A program made the position numbers and the translations under genes. Positions 5,424 through 8,882 of a stretch of DNA of 8,882 bases are shown here, one piece after another. This stretch comes from Pseudomonadota bacterium (GTDB taxonomy: Bacteria; Pseudomonadota; Gammaproteobacteria; Burkholderiales; Burkholderiaceae_C). The stretch's first letter is position 1. Every line of letters starts with the position of its first letter. The stretch is from the NCBI GenBank assembly GCA_023390985.1, contig JAEWBU010000062.1, forward strand, positions 1 to 8,882. The letters are read 5' to 3'. The notes beneath the pieces are model-generated. The model saw only the letters and a program-made list of their open reading frames with translations. It searched no databases and was not told the origin of the DNA.

Positions 5424-6620
5424 TCACGGCACCTGCCGCGCGGGCGGCGGCAGCAGCCCGCCCAGGTGGTCCATCGCCTGCTGCAGGTCGGCCACCGCGC
5501 GACCCAGGCGGGTGCCGGGCCGGCGAGCGGGCAGCAGGTGGCGCGGTGCCCGCAGCAGGTCTTCGCGCAGCGTGATGCCGTGGCGGGCCAGCGTGGGCGC
5601 CAATGTTTCGCGGCGTGCCAGCAGCAGGGCGCGCGTCTGCTGGTACGCGTGCTCGGCCAGTTCGCGCCGTTGGCGGTAACTGAAGGTGTTGGCCTGCCGC
5701 AGGCGCATGTCGCGCGGGTCCGGCTCGAGCAGAACGATGTCGGTGCGGGGATAGGCTCGCTCGTAGTGCTTCATGCCGAGCGCCAGCCGCGAATGGATCA
5801 TGGCGCGGAAGGTCTGCGACAGCACCGCGGGCAGGCCGCCGTCGGCGATGCGCGACGCCCCGTCGGCGGCATCGAAGGGCACCAGCGGATTGAGGCACAG
5901 CAGCAGGTCCACGCCTTCTTCCAACGCCACGGTGGCATGCAGCGTCTTCGTCAGCGCGCCGTCGACGTAGTCCCGGCCCTCGATGCGCACCGGAGGAAAC
6001 AGGCCGGGCAGGGCGGCGCTGGCCTGCACCGCCCTGGAGATCGGCACGTGGTCCCAGCCGGGTTGGCCGAAAGGCGTGGCCTCGCCGGTGTCGAGGTGGG
6101 TTGCCACCAGCGTGAGGCGGGTACGCAGCCGGCGGAAGTCGTTGCTGCGGCCGGGACGCGAGAACGCGCGCGCCAGGCGGCGGTCGATCTCCTCGCTGGA
6201 GAAGATGCCGGTGGGCAGGCTGCAGGCGAGGCGCTCGATCGAATGCGTGAGGGGCTGGCGCCCCAGCGTCGCGCGCCACAGCGCGGACGCGGCCAGGCCC
6301 GGGACCCTCAGGCTCCTGCGCAGGAACTCGCCGTAGGCCGGCACCATCAGCCAGGCGGGATCGAACACTTCGTCTTCGCCTTGCGGATCGATGAAGGCGG
6401 AGCACAGCTCGCGCGGCGTCATGCCGTTGGCCAGCCCCGCCGCGATGAAGCCGCCGGCCGACACGCCGACGTAGTGGTCGAGGCTGTGCAGCTCCAGGCC
6501 CTGCAGCGACTCCTGCAGCGCGCACAGCGCGCCGATCTCGTGGATGGCGCCGAGCGGGCCGCCGCCGGCGAGCGCCAGGCCGATGCGGGCCTTCGACGTT
6601 CTTGTTGTTCCCGGCCTCAT
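5424..6620 (-). CDS. Patatin-like phospholipase/lipid acyl hydrolase
   Basis: A 398-residue serine hydrolase of the patatin family (PF01734), which cleaves acyl esters with a Ser-Asp dyad. All core blocks are present: the oxyanion-hole loop GGGPLG at 19-24, the nucleophile elbow GVSAG at 52-56 (Ser54), and the dyad DGA at 220-222 (Asp220), preceded by ASAALPGLFPP (200-210). The oxyanion loop usually ends in Arg or Lys then Gly; here Leu23 replaces the basic residue. A basic, Arg/Pro-rich C-terminal region of about 60 residues (from about 340) follows the catalytic domain. There is no signal peptide, so it is cytoplasmic. It starts 10 nt after the phasin stop and ends 1 nt before the TetR start. 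Beside granule and wax-ester genes it may mobilise stored lipid or trim phospholipid; the substrate cannot be read from the sequence. Confidence 0.92.
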   Translation of the reverse strand: MRPGTTRTSKARIGLALAGGGPLGAIHEIGALCALQESLQGLELHSLDHYVGVSAGGFIAAGLANGMTPRELCSAFIDPQGEDEVFDPAWLMVPAYGEFLRRSLRVPGLAASALWRATLGRQPLTHSIERLACSLPTGIFSSEEIDRRLARAFSRPGRSNDFRRLRTRLTLVATHLDTGEATPFGQPGWDHVPISRAVQASAALPGLFPPVRIEGRDYVDGALTKTLHATVALEEGVDLLLCLNPLVPFDAADGASRIADGGLPAVLSQTFRAMIHSRLALGMKHYERAYPRTDIVLLEPDPRDMRLRQANTFSYRQRRELAEHAYQQTRALLLARRETLAPTLARHGITLREDLLRAPRHLLPARRPGTRLGRAVADLQQAMDHLGGLLPPPARQVP

Positions 6621-6630
6621 GGGATGAGGA

Positions 6631-7161
6631 TCAGCCGGCCGACTTCTTCGCCGCTCGCGACCCGACCTTGCGCGCCGGCTTGGTCGCGCCGTTCGCGTTG
6701 GCGCCGGGCCGCGCGGCGCGGGCCTTGGCGCCCGGCTGCTGGGCGCTGAGCCTGGCCACCTGGCGATTGAGCTCGTCGATGCGGGCGATGAGCGCGTCGA
6801 TGTCTTTGGACGTCGGCACGCCCAGCTTGCCGAGCGCGCGCGAGACGCGCTCCTCGAAGATGGTCTCGAGCTTGTCCCACTGGCCCGTGGCCTTGGACGT
6901 GATGTCGGTCGCCATGCTGGCCATGCGGCTGGTGGCTTCGGAGAGCCGCTCGCCGGCCGCGGCCTGGGTCTTGCGCTGGATCGTCAGGCCTTCCTTGACC
7001 AGCGTGTCGAACACCTTGGTGCCTTCCTCCTGCGCCTTGGCGAAGGCACCGAGGCCCGCCAGCCAGATCTGGCTGGCCGATTCCCGCACGGTGCTGGACA
7101 GCGGGGGAACGCCCTTGCTTTCGTCGGTGCTGGTGTCGGCGGACTGCATCTTCTTGACCAT
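6631..7161 (-). CDS. Phasin-family PHA granule-associated protein (PhaF/PhaI type)
   Basis: A 176-residue protein of the poly(hydroxyalkanoate) granule-associated family (PF05597), which coats storage granules and controls their number and partition. The core begins near residue 27 with SASQIWLAGLGAFAKAQEEGTKVFDTLVKEG (29-59), the recognisable phasin amphipathic helix. Residues 120-141 (DIDALIARIDELNRQVARL) look like a short coiled coil for oligomerisation. Residues 143-176 are an Ala/Lys/Arg/Pro/Gly tail with about nine basic and no acidic residues, like the histone-H1-like DNA-binding tail of Pseudomonas PhaF but much shorter. The ATG at 7161 has GGAG 7 nt upstream (7172-7169); Met5 is a less likely start. 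It is the first gene of the minus-strand cluster and is divergent from the acyl reductase gene. Whether it coats PHA, wax/TAG bodies or both is open. Confidence 0.9.
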   Translation of the reverse strand: MVKKMQSADTSTDESKGVPPLSSTVRESASQIWLAGLGAFAKAQEEGTKVFDTLVKEGLTIQRKTQAAAGERLSEATSRMASMATDITSKATGQWDKLETIFEERVSRALGKLGVPTSKDIDALIARIDELNRQVARLSAQQPGAKARAARPGANANGATKPARKVGSRAAKKSAG

Positions 7162-7322
7162 GGTGCGACTCCGGTGGATGGTGATCGCCCGACTGTACGG
7201 CGCGGCCGCCGCGGGCGGTAGGTGGCCGCTCCTAATGCGGTGCGCGGCTCTTCAAGCGCGCGGGTTTGTGCGGAATCATCCGCCCGCGGCCGTCAACCAG
7301 AATGCCGCGCGGAGGTCTTCCC
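7162..7322. promoter_or_regulatory. Divergent phasin / acyl reductase control region
   Basis: This 161-nt gap lies between two divergent starts and must carry the promoters of the phasin operon and of the reductase gene. It holds the phasin ribosome-binding site (GGAG, 7172-7169, minus) and that of the reductase (GGAGG, 7311-7315, 7 nt from its ATG). A short inverted repeat, GCGGA-ATCA-TCCGC (7270-7283), lies about 40 nt before the reductase start and could be an operator, although 5-bp arms occur by chance in GC-rich DNA. I could not identify convincing -35/-10 pairs on either strand. Confidence 0.45.
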
Positions 7323-8882
7323 ATGCACTACTTCGTCACCGGTGCCACCGGCTTCATCGGCAAGCGCCTGGTTCGCAAGCTGCTCGAACGCGAGGGCTCG
7401 GTCGTCCACTTCCTGATCCGCCCGGAGAGCGAAGCCAAGGTGGCGGAACTGCTCGGGTCCTGGGGCGTCCCGGCCTCGCGCGCCGTTCCCGTGATGGGCG
7501 ACCTCACCGCCGACGGGCTGGGCGTCGCGGTCGACGTCATCCAGGGCCTCAAGGGCCGCATCGACCACTTCTTCCACCTGGCCGCGGTGTACGACCTGGG
7601 CGCGGACGAGGAGAGCCAGGTCGCCGTCAACCTCGAGGGCACGCGCAACACCGTGAAGTTCGCGCAGGCGATCGAAGCCGGGCACTTCCACCACGTCTCC
7701 TCCATCGCCGCGGCGGGCCTGTACGAAGGCGTCTTCCGCGAGGACATGTTCGAGGAGGCCGAGAACTACGACCATCCGTACTTCATGACCAAGCACGAGA
7801 GCGAGAAGATCGTGCGCAAGGAATGCAGGGCGCCGTGGACCGTGTATCGCCCGGCGATGGTGGTGGGCGACAGCCGGACCGGGCAGATGGACAAGGTCGA
7901 CGGCCCGTACTATTTCTTCAAGCTGATCCAGCGCCTGCGCCAGCTGCTGCCGCCGTGGATGCCGGCGGTCGGCCTAGAGGGTGGGCGCGTCAACATCGTG
8001 CCGGTGGACTTCGTGGTGGACGCGCTCCACCACATCAGCCACCGGCAAGGCACCGGGGGAAAGTGCTTCCACCTCGTCGACCCCGTCGGCTATCGCGTGG
8101 GCGACGTGCTGGACATCTTCGCCAGGGCGGCGCACGCGCCCAGGATGAACCTGTTCGTCAACGCGGCGCTGCTGGGCTTCATCCCCAGGAGCGTGAAGAA
8201 GGGCCTGATGGCGGTGGCGCCGGTGCGCCGCATCCGCAACGCCGTCATGAAGGACCTGGGCCTGCCCGAGGACATGCTCACCTTCGTGAACTACCCGACT
8301 CGCTTCGACTGCCGCGAAACGCTGGCGGCGCTCAACGGCACCGGCATCGAATGCCCCAACCTCAAGGACTACGCCTGGCGCCTGTGGGACTACTGGGAAC
8401 GCCACCTCGACCCCGACCTGCACATCGACCGCTCGCTCAGGGGGACGGTCGGCGGCAAGGTGGTGCTGGTCACGGGCGGCTCCTCGGGCATCGGCCTGGC
8501 GGCGGCCCACAAGTTCGCGGAGGCGGGTGCGGTCACGATCATCTGCGGGCGCGACCCCGACAAGCTGGACGAAGCCTGCAAGGAAGCCGAGGCCCAGGGC
8601 TACCGCTTCGTCGCCTACCCGGCCGACCTGTCGGACATGGCGGACTGCGACCGCTTCGTGCAGCTGCTGATCGACAAGCACGGGGGCGTGGACTTCCTGG
8701 TCAACAACGCCGGCCGCTCGATCCGCCGGGCCATCGAAGCCAGCTACGAGCGCTTCCACGATTTCGAGCGGACCATGCAGCTGAACTACTTCGGCTGCCT
8801 GCGGGTCACGATGGGCTTGCTGCCCTCGATGGTGGCCAGGCGCCGCGGCCACGTGGTGAACATCAGCTCCATCGGCGTGCTG
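7323..8882 (+). CDS. Two-domain fatty acyl-CoA reductase (SDR family), 3' truncated by window edge
   Basis: The frame is open for 520 codons to the last base; the full protein is expected to be about 660 residues. The N-terminal half is an extended-SDR NAD_binding_4 (male-sterility type) domain: TGATGFIG at 6-13, HHVSSIAAAG at 123-132, and catalytic YxxxK as Tyr153/Lys157. The second half is a classical SDR domain: TGGSSGIG at 384-391, NNAG at 461-464, and NISS ending at 516; its YxxxK lies beyond the edge. From memory, this order and long identical-looking runs such as MDKVDGPYYFFK and HDFERTMQLNYFG match the Marinobacter fatty acyl-CoA reductase Maqu_2220 (about 661 residues). That enzyme reduces acyl-CoA through the aldehyde to fatty alcohol with NADPH. 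The ATG at 7323 has GGAGG 7 nt upstream and matches the homologue's N-terminus; in-frame ATG 7302 does not. Product alcohol would feed the WS/DGAT. Confidence 0.9.
   Translation, partial: MHYFVTGATGFIGKRLVRKLLEREGSVVHFLIRPESEAKVAELLGSWGVPASRAVPVMGDLTADGLGVAVDVIQGLKGRIDHFFHLAAVYDLGADEESQVAVNLEGTRNTVKFAQAIEAGHFHHVSSIAAAGLYEGVFREDMFEEAENYDHPYFMTKHESEKIVRKECRAPWTVYRPAMVVGDSRTGQMDKVDGPYYFFKLIQRLRQLLPPWMPAVGLEGGRVNIVPVDFVVDALHHISHRQGTGGKCFHLVDPVGYRVGDVLDIFARAAHAPRMNLFVNAALLGFIPRSVKKGLMAVAPVRRIRNAVMKDLGLPEDMLTFVNYPTRFDCRETLAALNGTGIECPNLKDYAWRLWDYWERHLDPDLHIDRSLRGTVGGKVVLVTGGSSGIGLAAAHKFAEAGAVTIICGRDPDKLDEACKEAEAQGYRFVAYPADLSDMADCDRFVQLLIDKHGGVDFLVNNAGRSIRRAIEASYERFHDFERTMQLNYFGCLRVTMGLLPSMVARRRGHVVNISSIGVL

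Noticed and set aside
3899..5575. 558-residue plus-strand open frame across the TPR and TetR genes
   Set aside because: Low-complexity shadow translation with no recognisable domain; the opposite strand carries two convincing genes with proper starts and spacing.
5292..6749. 485-residue plus-strand frame and other frames opposite or inside the patatin gene, including 5323-6525 on the minus strand
   Set aside because: All overlap the patatin frame, which has GGGPLG, GVSAG and DGA in order; the alternatives are Arg/Ala/Pro-rich noise.
7302..7322. In-frame ATG upstream of the acyl reductase start
   Set aside because: The ATG at 7323 has GGAGG at 7 nt and gives an N-terminus that begins right before the cofactor loop as in homologues; the 7302 start would consume that ribosome-binding site.
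7222..7416. 64-residue plus-strand frame across the divergent control region
   Set aside because: No ribosome-binding site, Ser/Ala/Arg-rich composition, and it overlaps the reductase in another frame.
7974..8852. 292-residue minus-strand frame opposite the acyl reductase
   Set aside because: The plus-strand frame carries both SDR domains with cofactor motifs and remains open to the window edge; the antisense frame shows no domain.
1..8882. CRISPR array, tRNA/rRNA, insertion sequence, prophage or defence system
   Set aside because: No direct-repeat arrays, RNA gene signatures, transposase motifs or terminal inverted repeats were found; composition looks even across the window, so recent transfer is not indicated.

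Overview
The window is GC-rich (roughly two thirds G+C by eye) bacterial DNA that is almost wholly coding. The protein set points to a betaproteobacterium of the Burkholderiales, most likely a Comamonadaceae-type genome (Ramlibacter or Variovorax-like). The markers are a PF10023-type lipoprotein aminopeptidase, a PHA-system protein of the PHA_gran_rgn family and a PhaF/PhaI-type phasin. The genus is inference.

Layout. Bases 1-96 are the 3' end of an unidentified gene. It overlaps a zinc aminopeptidase lipoprotein gene (93-1193, +), which overlaps a small polyhydroxyalkanoate-system gene (1186-1572, +). Convergent with these is an acyl-CoA-binding protein gene (1578-1832, -). A wax ester synthase/diacylglycerol acyltransferase gene (1925-3394, +) is divergent from it. 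A dispersed palindromic repeat and a terminator-like hairpin separate that gene from a convergent hemerythrin-like gene (3435-3887, -). Next comes a compact minus-strand cluster read right to left: phasin (6631-7161), patatin-like lipase (5424-6620), TetR regulator (4751-5422) and a TPR protein (3959-4732). Its inner gaps are 10, 1 and 18 nt, so it is very probably one operon. Divergent from the phasin is a large reductase (from 7323, +), cut by the window edge after 520 codons. It has the two-domain architecture of the Marinobacter-type fatty acyl-CoA reductase.

How the genes fit together. At least six of the ten genes concern storage lipid made from acyl-CoA. The ACBP would carry or buffer acyl-CoA. 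The reductase would make fatty alcohol from it. The WS/DGAT would join acyl-CoA to that alcohol (wax ester) or to diacylglycerol (triacylglycerol). The phasin and the PHA_gran_rgn protein are granule-surface or granule-regulation proteins. The patatin could hydrolyse stored or membrane lipid, and the TetR protein is the obvious candidate regulator. The locus therefore reads as a neutral-lipid (wax ester/TAG) module placed among PHA-granule genes. Each family is known; the combination and several sequence details are what deserve a second look. No RNA genes, CRISPR arrays, insertion sequences or phage genes were seen, and no stretch over 300 bases lacks a gene.
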